Shown: one piece after another, positions 28,532 to 37,422 of the stretch
Numbering within the stretch: position 1 is the stretch's first letter
Layout of the letters: each line of letters opens with the position of its first letter
Assembly: GCF_003917135.1 (NCBI RefSeq)
Contig: NZ_RPDI01000004.1
Span: 1 to 64,000, forward strand
Direction: 5' to 3'
DNA from: Leucobacter chromiireducens
Lineage (GTDB): Bacteria; Actinomycetota; Actinomycetes; Actinomycetales; Microbacteriaceae
DNA length: 64,000 nucleotides
Notes under the pieces: model-generated
The model's input: the letters and a program-made list of their open reading frames with translations, nothing else
What the model was told of the DNA's origin: nothing
The model's database searches: none
Translations under genes and position numbers: made by a program

Positions 28532-29269
28532 CTACCTGTGGCGCACGTTCACGTTCACGGGCCTGTTCAGCGCTGCTCGGGTGGCTGCTCCCTCGGCGCG
28601 GATGGTCTCCGCCGTGAAGCCCTGCATCGTGGCGTTGATGATGCCGTTCGTCTGCGCGACCCTCGTGGCGCGCTGCTGCTCCGCGAGCTGGGAGGCGGCC
28701 ATGTTCTCCATCCGCTGCCGGTGCAGGTCGGTCTCGTAGACGTTCAGCGTGCTCTCGAGCGTCGAGGCGCGGTGGTCGTGGACGATGTGCCAGCACGCGC
28801 CGACATCGGCCGAGTTGAGGTACTTCTGCGGGAACCATCCCCTGAAGTTCGCCTGGTACTCCTGGCGGGTCTGAGCGAGTTGCACCTCGATCTGCTGGAT
28901 CTCAGGCGCGACCTCGGCGGCGATCTCGTTCGCGATCTGCTGGTTCCTGGCCTCGCGCTTGGCGTTCTCCTTCGCGACGATCTTCCTGTTGCCGAGCCAG
29001 ACGAGCAGGAAGGCGCCGCCGACGGTGAACGGCGGTGTCATGAGGAACCAGAGGTCGCTCGTCAATGCTGCGATGAAGATCGTGACCGCCAGTATCGCGA
29101 AGAACGCCAGCACGCCCATGCCGAAGCCCCAGCGCTTCTTGTGAGGCACGTAGCGGTGCTGGTGCCTGGCCCAGACCGCATCGCGGTGCTGCTGGAGCCC
29201 GTCGAACCGCGTGAGGACGTCGTAGAGATGGTTCAGCCGCTGTTCGAGCTGGGTTCGAGCATCGGTCAT
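28532..29269 (-). CDS. unknown protein with two membrane helices
   Basis: The 245-residue protein has a short helical N-terminus, two adjacent membrane helices (GMGVLAFFAILAVTIFIAAL and FTVGGAFLLVWLGN) and a long cytoplasmic coiled-coil C-terminus. I chose ATG 29269 because AGGAG lies nine bases upstream; ATG 29275 is too close to it. It is first gene of the three-gene minus-strand operon, divergent from a small regulator whose operator lies between them. Function is unknown. Confidence 0.75.
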   Translation of the reverse strand: MTDARTQLEQRLNHLYDVLTRFDGLQQHRDAVWARHQHRYVPHKKRWGFGMGVLAFFAILAVTIFIAALTSDLWFLMTPPFTVGGAFLLVWLGNRKIVAKENAKREARNQQIANEIAAEVAPEIQQIEVQLAQTRQEYQANFRGWFPQKYLNSADVGACWHIVHDHRASTLESTLNVYETDLHRQRMENMAASQLAEQQRATRVAQTNGIINATMQGFTAETIRAEGAATRAALNRPVNVNVRHR

Positions 29270-29358
29270 GGTCATCGGCTCCTGTGGGGACTTCGCCGCC
29301 TGGACGGACAGCATTCGCAGACTCGCGCGGAACAGTGCGCGACGCGTCCAACCCTACA

Positions 29359-29408
29359 GGATGCCATAGCATCCGGGTCGCTATAATCACCTGGTCACGA
29401 TAGCATCC
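29359..29408 (+). promoter_or_regulatory. promoter and operator between divergent genes
   Basis: GGATGC-CATA-GCATCC (29359-29374) is a perfect inverted repeat. TATAAT follows at 29382-29387, so the repeat covers the -35 region. Another GCATCC half-site lies at 29403-29408, downstream of the expected start. The neighbouring helix-turn-helix protein is the obvious candidate to bind here. Confidence 0.6.
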
Positions 29409-29426
29409 TGGCGCGACGCTTGATGC

Positions 29427-29714
29427 GTGGGGGAATTAGAGCTCAGGAGGCAGTTCGGTGCTGCACTTCGTCAGTACCGCGCCGACGAGCGGATCACTCA
29501 GGAGGAGCTCGCACGGCGGCTTAGTCTGTCGCCCCGGTACGCCGCAGGCCTGGAGAGGGGTGAGCACAACCTGTCGCTCGACTCGATCGACGGGGTGGCC
29601 GAGAAGCTGGGCCTCGCGTTCAGGCTCGAGGCGCGGGCTCGGAGCAGTGTTCCCATCATCGAGCCGAGGCCGGACGCACCGGCGGCACGCGAGTCGAAGC
29701 AGCCCGACCACTAG
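29427..29714 (+). CDS. XRE-type helix-turn-helix regulator
   Basis: This 95-residue protein is almost entirely one Cro/CI-type domain (LRRQFGAALRQYRADERITQ, EELARRLSLSPRYAAGLERG) with a short polar tail. GTG 29427 has no clear ribosome site. It is divergent from the 28532-29269 membrane gene and next to a palindromic operator, so it probably represses itself and that operon. Confidence 0.75.
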   Translation: MGELELRRQFGAALRQYRADERITQEELARRLSLSPRYAAGLERGEHNLSLDSIDGVAEKLGLAFRLEARARSSVPIIEPRPDAPAARESKQPDH

Positions 29715-29817
29715 TGCCGAATGGGGGCTTGCGGCCTTGCAAGTAACGGAAGCCTAACGATATGCCCATTTCTCAGGGAAATTGAGGCGTTCTTGCGGAT
29801 TTTTAACATTTTTAGGT

Positions 29818-30020
29818 ACTAGACTTTAGCTCCGCTCGCGCGAACTCATTATCATTCGTTCCGCTACTTGCGCGCATCCGAGGGGCATGCTTGCTGGAGG
29901 CGGCCCCTACCGGGATCCACCTCAGCTGCCCGTTGCACGGCCAGCCGGTTTGGGTGTGAAGGCAGTTTCAGAGCCGAGGATGCAAGCAATCCTTCTCAGG
30001 AGCGGAGCTAAATGTCTAGT
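29818..30020. repeat. 203-bp segment bounded by 20-bp inverted repeats
   Basis: ACTAGACTTTAGCTCCGCTC (29818-29837) is matched in reverse by 30000-30020 with one extra base. Inside, TGCTTGC (near 29889) pairs with GCAAGCA (near 29982). It could be a structured RNA or a MITE remnant; no target duplication is visible. No protein-coding gene is seen in 29715-30350. Confidence 0.5.
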
Positions 30021-30350
30021 CGTCCTCCATCGTGGAGGCTCGTCGCCGGCGTCGCCATCGGGATTCTAGGAGAGTCCTTCGGGGCGCGCGAGCGAGCCGT
30101 GTTAGGGCAGGCTCGTGGCCGGGCTTTCAGCCCGTCCGAGAAGGCGGGTGCAAGAAGCACCTGATCGGAGCACTTCGGCTCCTCCCTTACGGAGCGAAGC
30201 TGCGACGACCTGACTCGTGGCGATCGGCTGTCCCAGCCGGATCGCATCCGAGGAGGGCAGAGCTGAGCTCAGCGATGGCAGCGACTTCCTGTCGCTGCCG
30301 AGAGTGCACTTGTGAGAAGTACTCATACCAGAAATCTCCAAGGAGCAACC
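30021..30350. other. leader with several hairpins, no gene seen
   Basis: Short stems occur, such as GGCAGCGAC/GTCGCTGCC near 30287-30299 and GGAGC/GCTCC near 30166-30182. The stretch ends with the ribosome binding site of the 30351 gene. It may be an untranslated leader or carry a small RNA. Confidence 0.35.
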
Positions 30351-30677
30351 ATGCAGAACATCGACCCGAAGAACATGATCAACAGCCAGGCCGAGCTCAA
30401 GATCGAGCTGGCGAGACTGCCGAAGGAAACCGTCGGGACGGTCAAGCAGGCCAAACGGGCGGCCAGGGCCGCGCTCCGCATCTCGAACGCGACGGCGGAG
30501 CGGGCCGCGCGACTCCAGTACTCGGACTCGGCCTCGCCGAAGGAGTTCGCAGCGGCGCTCGACGAGATGGAGACGACGTTCAGCGCGTTCCTCGATGCGG
30601 AGCTCAACCTCACCGCGCTCCTTCTGAAGGAGGGCCGGCCGCTCGAGGGCAGGTCGCTGATCGAAGTGGTCGCGTAG
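30351..30677 (+). CDS. unknown small helical protein
   Basis: The 108-residue protein starts at ATG 30351 behind a clear AGGAGC site. It is predicted all-helical (LKIELARLPKETVGTVKQAK, then a second helix rich in Ala and Glu) and has no recognised domain. It is a single-gene unit closed by a strong terminator. Confidence 0.7.
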   Translation: MQNIDPKNMINSQAELKIELARLPKETVGTVKQAKRAARAALRISNATAERAARLQYSDSASPKEFAAALDEMETTFSAFLDAELNLTALLLKEGRPLEGRSLIEVVA

Positions 30678-30691
30678 AGCCAGAGACACTA

Positions 30692-30746
30692 GAACCCCGT
30701 TCCCGAGAGCCGCACTGCGGCGTCTCCGGGAACGGGGTTCTTTTTT
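30692..30746 (+). terminator. Rho-independent terminator
   Basis: GAACCCCGTTCCCG (30692-30705) pairs perfectly with 30727-30740, an inner stem lies in the loop, and six T follow directly. It separates the 30351 gene from the converging restriction operon. Confidence 0.9.
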
Positions 30747-30776
30747 CGCGCGCGCGAGGCTATGCAATACGCCTGG

Positions 30777-30992
30777 TCACTCCTTGGTATGGAGCCCGAT
30801 CTCGAGACCGAGGGCATCCACGACCTTGGCAAGAGTACCTGTCTTGACCTGGGTGCCCTGCTCGATGCGGATGATGCTCAGCCGTGATGTCTCGGCAGAC
30901 GCGGCCAGCTCCAGCTGAGTCAGGCCGCGTTCTTCTCTCGCAACGCGGACAGCCTCGCCGATCACCACGAGGTTGTGGAGATCCTCAGCCAT
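30777..30992 (-). CDS. HipB-like helix-turn-helix protein, restriction operon controller
   Basis: The 71-residue protein is a single XRE domain (GEAVRVAREERGLTQLELAA, then SAETSRLSIIRIEQGTQ). Its start overlaps the end of hsdR by eight bases, so it is made last from the hsdM-hsdS-hsdR message. Controller proteins of restriction systems look like this. The palindrome upstream of hsdM (37272-37293) is a likely target. No HipA kinase gene is present, which argues against a toxin-antitoxin pair. Confidence 0.75.
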   Translation of the reverse strand: MAEDLHNLVVIGEAVRVAREERGLTQLELAASAETSRLSIIRIEQGTQVKTGTLAKVVDALGLEIGLHTKE

Positions 30993-33900
30993 CAGAACGC
31001 TCCTCAGGCTCGGACCTCGAGTCAGCGTCCTGCGCTGCGTGATGCTGCGCGTGCAGCGAATCCGCGCTGATCTCGGCGAGCTTCTTGAGGACTTCAGGGT
31101 CGGAGATGTGCTGGCGGATCTCCTCGACCTCTTGGAAGGCCTGGAACATCGCGATTCCCACTGCAGAGTTGAAGGCCTCGGAAGTCTTCAGCTGCTCCGG
31201 CGAGTTGTGCTTGGCCATGGCCACGGCCTCGGCGTTCGAATCGAGGAAGCCCCAGTAGGTCGTGATGAAGCCCGCGATGCTTCCCCTGTCCAGGTCGGCG
31301 CCCTTCGCGCTGAACATCTCGTTCACGCGGTCGATGGCTTCTTCCAGGGGCCCGCGAGCTGCCGGAGCGGAGCCCTTGTGCTCGCCGTCGAACGTCGGGA
31401 GCTCGATCGCCTCATCGCTGCCCTCGCTGAGCGAATGATCCTCATTGATCGACGAAGGGACGAGCTGCACGCCGACGAGCTCGACGCTCTCGAGGTAGCT
31501 GTCGTCGTACTTCGCCGCGTCAAGGTGCAGGTTCCGAGAGAGCAGCGTCGCGAGGATGGCCCGGCGGTGCAGGTCGGGGTCCTGGTAGTCGACGATCTGG
31601 CTGAGGAACTGCCAGGCGTTCCGGTAGTTGATGACGTCCGAGCGGAACGCCTCGAGCTCTTCGCGGCGCGCCTTGTCCTTGTTCAGCGCGGCTTGGCGCA
31701 GGAAGCCTGCCCAGCGGTTCTTGATCGGGCCGAGCGCACGGGCGATGGCCTCGCCGCCCTTCTCGTTGATGTAGGCGTCCGCGACGTCGTTCATCTGGTC
31801 CTGGGTGTAGATGTCGGCGTTGTCGAGCCGTTCAGCGAGCGTGTAGAGCGCGTTGGGGTCGACCTCGCCGCTGACGTGCGCGTCCGAGTAGTACATCTTG
31901 AAGTCTTCTTCGATGCGCTCGGGAGCATTCTGGAAGTCGACGACCATCGGCGCCGTCTTGCCGGGATAGTTGCGGTTCAGCCGCGAGAGGGTCTGGACCG
32001 TGGCGATGCCCGATAGCACCTTGTCGACGTACATCGCCATCAGGCGGGGCTCGTCGAAGCCGGTCTGGAACTTGTTCGCGACGATGAGCACCTTGTACTC
32101 GTCCTCTTCGCGGAACGCATTCGCCGTGTCACCACGGCCGTTCAGGCTCGCTTCCGTGACGGTGCTGCCGTCCTCGGCGGTGAGAGAGCCGGAGAAGGCG
32201 ACGAGCGTTCCGAGGCCCTCGTACCCCTGTTCCTCGATGTAGGCGTTCATCTTCTGCGACCAGAGGTATGCTTCCTGCCGACCGCTGGTGACCACCATCG
32301 CGCGCGCCGAGCCGTTCAGCAGGCTCGCGACGTTGCGGCGGAAGTGCTCCACGACGACGCGGACCTTCTGGGCGATCGAGGTCGGGTGCAGGCGGGTGTA
32401 CTTGACGATGCCCGCCACTGCGCGGCCCGTCTCGACGAGGGTCTCTTCCTCTTCGCCGGTGAGCCTGTCCCTGACGTGCACGAACATGTCGTAGGTCGAG
32501 TAGTTCTCGAGCACATCGAGGATGAATCCCTCTTCGATGGCCTGGGCCATGGTGTACGTGTCGAAGGCTCGCCAGGTGCCGTCCGGCTGCTCAGTGCCGA
32601 ACAGGCGCAGGGTCTTGGCCTTCGGGGTAGCGGTGAGCGCGATGAAGGTGATGTTGCTCGCCTGCGCGATCGCCGAGTCCTTCGCCGCGAGCAGCTCGTC
32701 GGCAGTGATCTCTCCGCTGCCGTCGTCGGCATCGTCGACTTCGACGTCGGCGAGCAGCTCCTTGAGCTGGCGTGCAGTGGAGCCCGTCTGCGACGAGTGC
32801 GCCTCATCGGCGACCACGGCCCAGTTGCGTCCGCGCAGCTCGTCGGTGTCCTCGATGAGCTTCATCACCTCGGGGAAGGTCTGCAGGGTGCAGGTGACGA
32901 TGTGATCGCCCTCGAGCAGCGCCTTCTTGAGCTGCGGCGACTTCGCACCGGACTTCTCTCCCACGGAGACGACGAGGCCCGCGCTCGACTGCACGAGGTT
33001 CATGTCATCGCGGATGTTCTCGTCGAGCACGGTCCGGTCCGTGACCACGATGACAGAGTCGAACGTGGACTGCGACTTCGTGTCCATGTGGCGGATGAGG
33101 CGGTGACTGAGCCACGCGATCGTCTTGGTCTTCCCGGAGCCTGCCGAGTGCCAGATGAGGTAGCGCCCACCCGGGCCCTTCGCTTCGACGTCCTGGATGA
33201 CCCGCTCGACTGCACGGAGCTGGTGGAAGCGGGGGAAGATCAGGCGGCCATCGCCCTTCTTTCCCGTCTTCTTCGCCGGCTCGAACAGTGCGAAGTCCTT
33301 GAGGATCCGCATGAACGTCGGGCGCGCGAGGATCTCGCGCCACAGGTAGTCGGTGCTCGAACCGGTGTCCGAGGGAGGGTTGCCCTCGTGCCCGTCGTCG
33401 CCCTGGTTGAAGGGCAGGAACACGGTGTCCTCGCCTTCGAGCTTCGACGCCATGTAGACGAGGTCGTTCGACACGGCGAAGTGCACGAGCGCACGGCCAG
33501 GAGCGAGCAGCGGACGGGTCCTGCCCGGTACGCGGTCGTTCCGGTACTGGCGGATGGCGTGCTGTACCGTCTGCGTGTTGTCGGTCTTGAGCTCCATCGT
33601 GACCACCGGGATGCCGTTGGCCGTGAGGACGACGTCGATGCTCTCGTTCGTAGCAGTGTCGAACCGCACCTGTCGCAGCACGCGGAGCCTGACGGCGTCG
33701 GCCTGCTCGATGACCTCGGTGAGATTGGGGTTCGCCGGCGGGAAGGCCATGAGCGGCCCGAACTTCGCGGCGGGACGTCCGACCTGCGCATAGGTGAAGC
33801 CGCTGCGCAGCACGCCGAGCAGCCCGCCGATCGGGTGACCGGTGGACTTGTTCATCGTGGTGGACTTCGAGAGCTCCTTCACGATGTGGTCGAGGAGCTT

Positions 33901-34134
33901 CTTCTCGGCGGTGGTGCGCTGCCCGTTCACCAGGTCCGCAGGAACCGCCTTCTCGTACTCGTCAGGGTACTGCGTCCGGAGCCAGTGCAGCACGTCCTTC
34001 GGCACCATCGCGAGTGCAGCGTCCCAGCCCGCGGCGGCGGTGCTGCCCTCGTCCTCGTAGGTCCAGCCGCGGTTTGAGAGCTCCTCGCAGAGGTTGTCCT
34101 CGAACTCGCGTTCCATGAGCTGTGCGTGACTCAT
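30985..34134 (-). CDS. hsdR: type I restriction enzyme R subunit
   Basis: HsdR translocates DNA and cuts it far from the recognition site. The 1049-residue protein has the N-terminal nuclease motif (SIDVVLTANG then VVTMELKTDNTQ, near residues 165-185), Walker A HSAGSGKTKT near 330, the DEAH box VVADEAHSSQ near 440, FIALTATPK and the motif VI-like QTLSRLNRNYPGK. Its ATG overlaps the hsdS stop (ATGA). All key motifs are present and the frame is intact, so the enzyme should be active. Confidence 0.95.
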   Translation of the reverse strand: MSHAQLMEREFEDNLCEELSNRGWTYEDEGSTAAAGWDAALAMVPKDVLHWLRTQYPDEYEKAVPADLVNGQRTTAEKKLLDHIVKELSKSTTMNKSTGHPIGGLLGVLRSGFTYAQVGRPAAKFGPLMAFPPANPNLTEVIEQADAVRLRVLRQVRFDTATNESIDVVLTANGIPVVTMELKTDNTQTVQHAIRQYRNDRVPGRTRPLLAPGRALVHFAVSNDLVYMASKLEGEDTVFLPFNQGDDGHEGNPPSDTGSSTDYLWREILARPTFMRILKDFALFEPAKKTGKKGDGRLIFPRFHQLRAVERVIQDVEAKGPGGRYLIWHSAGSGKTKTIAWLSHRLIRHMDTKSQSTFDSVIVVTDRTVLDENIRDDMNLVQSSAGLVVSVGEKSGAKSPQLKKALLEGDHIVTCTLQTFPEVMKLIEDTDELRGRNWAVVADEAHSSQTGSTARQLKELLADVEVDDADDGSGEITADELLAAKDSAIAQASNITFIALTATPKAKTLRLFGTEQPDGTWRAFDTYTMAQAIEEGFILDVLENYSTYDMFVHVRDRLTGEEEETLVETGRAVAGIVKYTRLHPTSIAQKVRVVVEHFRRNVASLLNGSARAMVVTSGRQEAYLWSQKMNAYIEEQGYEGLGTLVAFSGSLTAEDGSTVTEASLNGRGDTANAFREEDEYKVLIVANKFQTGFDEPRLMAMYVDKVLSGIATVQTLSRLNRNYPGKTAPMVVDFQNAPERIEEDFKMYYSDAHVSGEVDPNALYTLAERLDNADIYTQDQMNDVADAYINEKGGEAIARALGPIKNRWAGFLRQAALNKDKARREELEAFRSDVINYRNAWQFLSQIVDYQDPDLHRRAILATLLSRNLHLDAAKYDDSYLESVELVGVQLVPSSINEDHSLSEGSDEAIELPTFDGEHKGSAPAARGPLEEAIDRVNEMFSAKGADLDRGSIAGFITTYWGFLDSNAEAVAMAKHNSPEQLKTSEAFNSAVGIAMFQAFQEVEEIRQHISDPEVLKKLAEISADSLHAQHHAAQDADSRSEPEERSDG

Positions 34135-35285
34135 CAGGCCACTTCCTTCCGTCCGGTCACCACGTCGGTGATGAGCGCGGCGCGGCGCTCGATGAGCAGG
34201 GATTTCAGCTCAGCGACCTTCGCTAGCATGGCGTCGAATTCGGAGCGGCTAGCATCGAGCACCGCAATGATCTTCCGCTGCTCGTTAAGCTCCGGTAGAG
34301 GAACTTTGACAGCCGCGAACCTATCCCAGGGGATGCTCTTACGATGCTCCAAAATTCCATTACCGAGATCTTGGATTCGCTGTCGCAACTCAGTGTTTGC
34401 AAAGAGATGTTTTAGGAAATTGGGTTCAATGACCGATTTGCGGGGGGTGCAGATTAGATAAACCGAACTGCAAACACCGTCAAGAGGGCTGATCCCATAT
34501 GAACCAATATAGAAATTCATACTATTAAGGACGTAGTCCCCGGTTCGAACCCTGATGCACCGAGTTAGATCAGTGGGTTTCTTATTACCGACATCCCCTT
34601 TGTCCTCATACCGAATGACACCCACGCCTTTCATTAGTGAAAGGTACTGAGCAGATTCGTCATGATTCTTCTCTTTCCGCTGCTGAACAAGCGCGTTCAT
34701 CGGTAAGACTCGTTTGTACCCGAGCGCAAGAACGCTTTCGAGCGCCGTTGGATCACCAGGTACTCCGAAGGGCAGGAGATAGGCTGCAGATTTCGCCTCC
34801 CATCGAGCTTCAAGTGTCTCAGCTAGCTCGTCCAACTTGGCGACCATCTCATCGATCTCGCCCGTCTCGCGATCGAGGTAGTCGGCGATTGCGCGTTGAC
34901 TTTCCAAGCTCAGAACCGGTGCTTTAATACGACCTAGAACCGAACTCGTCATGCTTGGAAGAGCAGTCGCGGTTGAATAAACTCCAAACGGGATTGTGGT
35001 GGCCCAATAATGAAGCCATCGACCATCTACTTGGTCGCCCAATTCCGTGTAGAACATAGTGTCAACAGTCCAGAGTTTACCGTTGACATAAAGGGGTCGG
35101 TCGATCGTCCCTTTTCTGCCAAAGAGCACCGACTCGCCCTCATAGAGGGAGGCTGAAGCCCAGCCAAATTGACCCCCGGAGCCGTAAACTGGCACATCAC
35201 CAGTTTCGTCTTCGACTTGTTTGTAGTCTTGGCCGTTTCGAAATTGAACAAGGTATTGAAGGCCAACCTCGCTCACCTTAGTCAT
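34134..35285 (-). CDS. hsdS: type I restriction specificity subunit
   Basis: HsdS chooses the DNA sequence recognised by the complex. Two target-recognition domains are each followed by a conserved helix (SLESQRAIADYLDRETGEID, and LNEQRKIIAVLDASRSEFD). The 383-residue product begins at ATG 35285, overlapping the end of hsdM. The DNA here is visibly poorer in G and C than hsdM and hsdR, usual for these exchangeable domains. The target sequence cannot be predicted. Confidence 0.92.
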   Translation of the reverse strand: MTKVSEVGLQYLVQFRNGQDYKQVEDETGDVPVYGSGGQFGWASASLYEGESVLFGRKGTIDRPLYVNGKLWTVDTMFYTELGDQVDGRWLHYWATTIPFGVYSTATALPSMTSSVLGRIKAPVLSLESQRAIADYLDRETGEIDEMVAKLDELAETLEARWEAKSAAYLLPFGVPGDPTALESVLALGYKRVLPMNALVQQRKEKNHDESAQYLSLMKGVGVIRYEDKGDVGNKKPTDLTRCIRVRTGDYVLNSMNFYIGSYGISPLDGVCSSVYLICTPRKSVIEPNFLKHLFANTELRQRIQDLGNGILEHRKSIPWDRFAAVKVPLPELNEQRKIIAVLDASRSEFDAMLAKVAELKSLLIERRAALITDVVTGRKEVA

Positions 35286-37236
35286 CGGCTTTCACCGCCT
35301 GGAACATTGCGCCGAGGTCACCCATGATGCGCTGGACATCGGCGTCGATCTCGGCGAGAGGGCGAGGCTCTTCGGGAACGTAGAAGATCCGTGTGAATGG
35401 GATCTCATTGCCAGCTTTCGCCTTCGCCTCGTCCCACTGCGCCTCGGGAGTAAACGGCAGCACCTCGCGCTGCATGTGCTCGGCGAGGCTTTCACTCATC
35501 GGCACTCGCTCAGTGATCTTCCAGTCGTTGTCCACGACGGCATTGCCTTTACGATCGAAAGCGAGTGGCGCCGAGTCGTCGAGCATTGCAGTCGCACCCA
35601 TAACAGCGTCGACGAGCCCTGTCGGCGCCTTCAGTCCAGCAGCCTTCGCAGCAGCTGGCAGTGCCTTCGGGATCTCGTTCCAGGGCGTTCCGTCCAAAGC
35701 TCGCACGATCTCTGCGTGGTCGTCGGTGAAGTCGCGGCGTTCGCTGAGAGCTGCGATCGCTTCATCAGTGCAGCGGGTTGCGAGACGCACCTGCTTGACT
35801 ACGGGGACGTCGCGGAACATGAAGTCCTGCGGTGTGAGTACCTGTGAAATCGAAGAGGGAGGGGTCTTCTCATCGCCTTCGAATAGACGGTAAGCCTCGA
35901 GCACGGGTTTGCGGTCGAGCTCTGTCATCTCGCGCCGCTTGTCACCGAGGGGCTTGCGCATCGGGGTCCAGCAACCGCTGGCATCGATGAGCTGGATCTT
36001 GCCCTTGCGCTCAGCGTCCTTGTTCGTGTCAAGGATCCAGACGTAGGTCGCGATGCTGGTGCCGTAGAACATCTGCGTCGGCAGCGCGATGATCGCGTCG
36101 ATGAGGTCCTCATCGAAGAGCCACTGACGGATTGCATTCGGGCCCTTGTCGCTGTTGAACAGAGGCGAGGCGTTCGAGACGACCGCGGCACGTCCGCCGT
36201 GACCGTTCTTGCCGGCGGGGCTGAGCTTCGAGGCGCAGTGCGCGAGGAACAGCATCTGCCCGTCGGACTTGCTTGGCAGACCATGGCTAAAGCGAGTACC
36301 GGGCTCCTGAGCCTGTTCGATGATTAGCTTTTGATCCTCTGACCAATCCATTCCAAACGGAGGGTTGGATAGCACGTAGTCGAAGTACTGGCCTTCGTAC
36401 TCGTCGTGGAGGAGGGTGTTGCCTTTGCGGATCGCATCGGGGCGCCCGCCCTGGATCAACAGGTCGGCCTTGCCGAGCGCGTAGGCCGAAGGCATGAGCT
36501 CCTGGCCGAACAGCGTGACCTTGATATCGGGGTTCATGTCACGCAGAGCCTGCTGCGCGACGAGCAGCATACCGCCGGAGCCAGCGGTCGGATCGTAGAT
36601 CGAGCGGAGCGCGCTGCTGCCCGCGAGCGAGTCCTCATCGGCGGCGAAGAGCACGTCGACCATGAGCTTGATCGCATCACGCGGGGTGTAGAAGGCGCCC
36701 GCCGCCTTGCCCTTCTTGTCGAAGGCGCGGTACATGACGTCCTCGAAGATCTCGCCCATCGCGGTGTTGCTGATCTGGTTCGATCCGAGGGGCAGGGTGG
36801 AGAAGTGCCGCACGACCGCGTGCAGGCGGTTGGCCTCGGCGAGGGTCTTCACGAGCCGGGGCATGTCGAACGAGGTCCAGATATCGGCGATGTTGTGTGA
36901 GAAGCCGGAGAGGTAGCTCTCGACAGACTTGTCGACGTTGTCGTCGACCGAGGCTATGGCCTTCAGGTCGAGCGGCGACACGTTGTAGAAGGTCAGGCCA
37001 AACTTCTGCTTCACAGCTATGTCGATGAGGTGCGGCGGCATCTCGCCGAGCGATTCGACGTAGGCGGCGACCTCGGCCTTCGTGTCGGCGAGCAGGCACT
37101 CGAGGCGACGGAGGACCGTGAATGGAAGGATGTAGTCGCCGTACTCCTGCGGCTCGACGACATTGCGCAAGAACTTGTCTGCGGTATCCCATACGATCCG
37201 TGAAGTGACCGATGATGCGGTCGATGCCTCTGCCAC
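35278..37236 (-). CDS. hsdM: type I restriction modification methyltransferase subunit
   Basis: HsdM methylates adenine N6 at the target. The 652-residue protein has the SAM motif DPTAGSGGMLL (near residue 215) and the catalytic NPPF in LSNPPFGMDW (near 290), after the N-terminal helical domain (ADKFLRNVVEPQEYGDYILP). I start at GTG 37236, which has AAGGAGAG upstream; the longer frame lacks family similarity. It is the first gene of hsdM-hsdS-hsdR-controller, with the operator palindrome about 35 bases upstream. Confidence 0.94.
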   Translation of the reverse strand: MAEASTASSVTSRIVWDTADKFLRNVVEPQEYGDYILPFTVLRRLECLLADTKAEVAAYVESLGEMPPHLIDIAVKQKFGLTFYNVSPLDLKAIASVDDNVDKSVESYLSGFSHNIADIWTSFDMPRLVKTLAEANRLHAVVRHFSTLPLGSNQISNTAMGEIFEDVMYRAFDKKGKAAGAFYTPRDAIKLMVDVLFAADEDSLAGSSALRSIYDPTAGSGGMLLVAQQALRDMNPDIKVTLFGQELMPSAYALGKADLLIQGGRPDAIRKGNTLLHDEYEGQYFDYVLSNPPFGMDWSEDQKLIIEQAQEPGTRFSHGLPSKSDGQMLFLAHCASKLSPAGKNGHGGRAAVVSNASPLFNSDKGPNAIRQWLFDEDLIDAIIALPTQMFYGTSIATYVWILDTNKDAERKGKIQLIDASGCWTPMRKPLGDKRREMTELDRKPVLEAYRLFEGDEKTPPSSISQVLTPQDFMFRDVPVVKQVRLATRCTDEAIAALSERRDFTDDHAEIVRALDGTPWNEIPKALPAAAKAAGLKAPTGLVDAVMGATAMLDDSAPLAFDRKGNAVVDNDWKITERVPMSESLAEHMQREVLPFTPEAQWDEAKAKAGNEIPFTRIFYVPEEPRPLAEIDADVQRIMGDLGAMFQAVKADD

Positions 37237-37271
37237 GTGCTCTCCTTGGGTTCGTGATTTCACCTCTAATG

Positions 37272-37293
37272 AATGTATCAGAACTGATACATT
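37272..37293 (-). promoter_or_regulatory. palindromic operator upstream of hsdM
   Basis: AATGTATCA-GAAC-TGATACATT is a perfect inverted repeat with nine-base arms. It lies between hsdM and the divergent gene at 37423 and is AT-rich against its surroundings. Binding by the HipB-like protein encoded at the end of the operon is inferred. Confidence 0.65.
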
Positions 37294-37422
37294 TTGTCCA
37301 GCTGGAAGGCTCTCGTTCGTCAGTAATCGCTGCACTCCAAAGCGTGTTTGCCCTGGTGAGGCCACTGGGCTCTGGCAGTATTGGAAAGCAAAGCCCGCTC
37401 ACTCAGTCAGAAAGGCGGAGCG

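Noticed and set aside
26330-29269. The three envelope genes as a type IV secretion system
   Set aside because: No Walker motifs, no VirB4/VirD4-like ATPase and no multi-helix VirB6-like protein are present there or elsewhere in the element.
30777-30992. The small HipB-like protein as an antitoxin
   Set aside because: No HipA-like kinase or other toxin gene adjoins it; it overlaps the end of hsdR, which fits a restriction controller better.
34540-34566. A tRNA-like T-loop (GGTTCGAACC)
   Set aside because: It lies inside the second recognition domain of hsdS, and the neighbouring bases cannot form the T-stem or acceptor stem.
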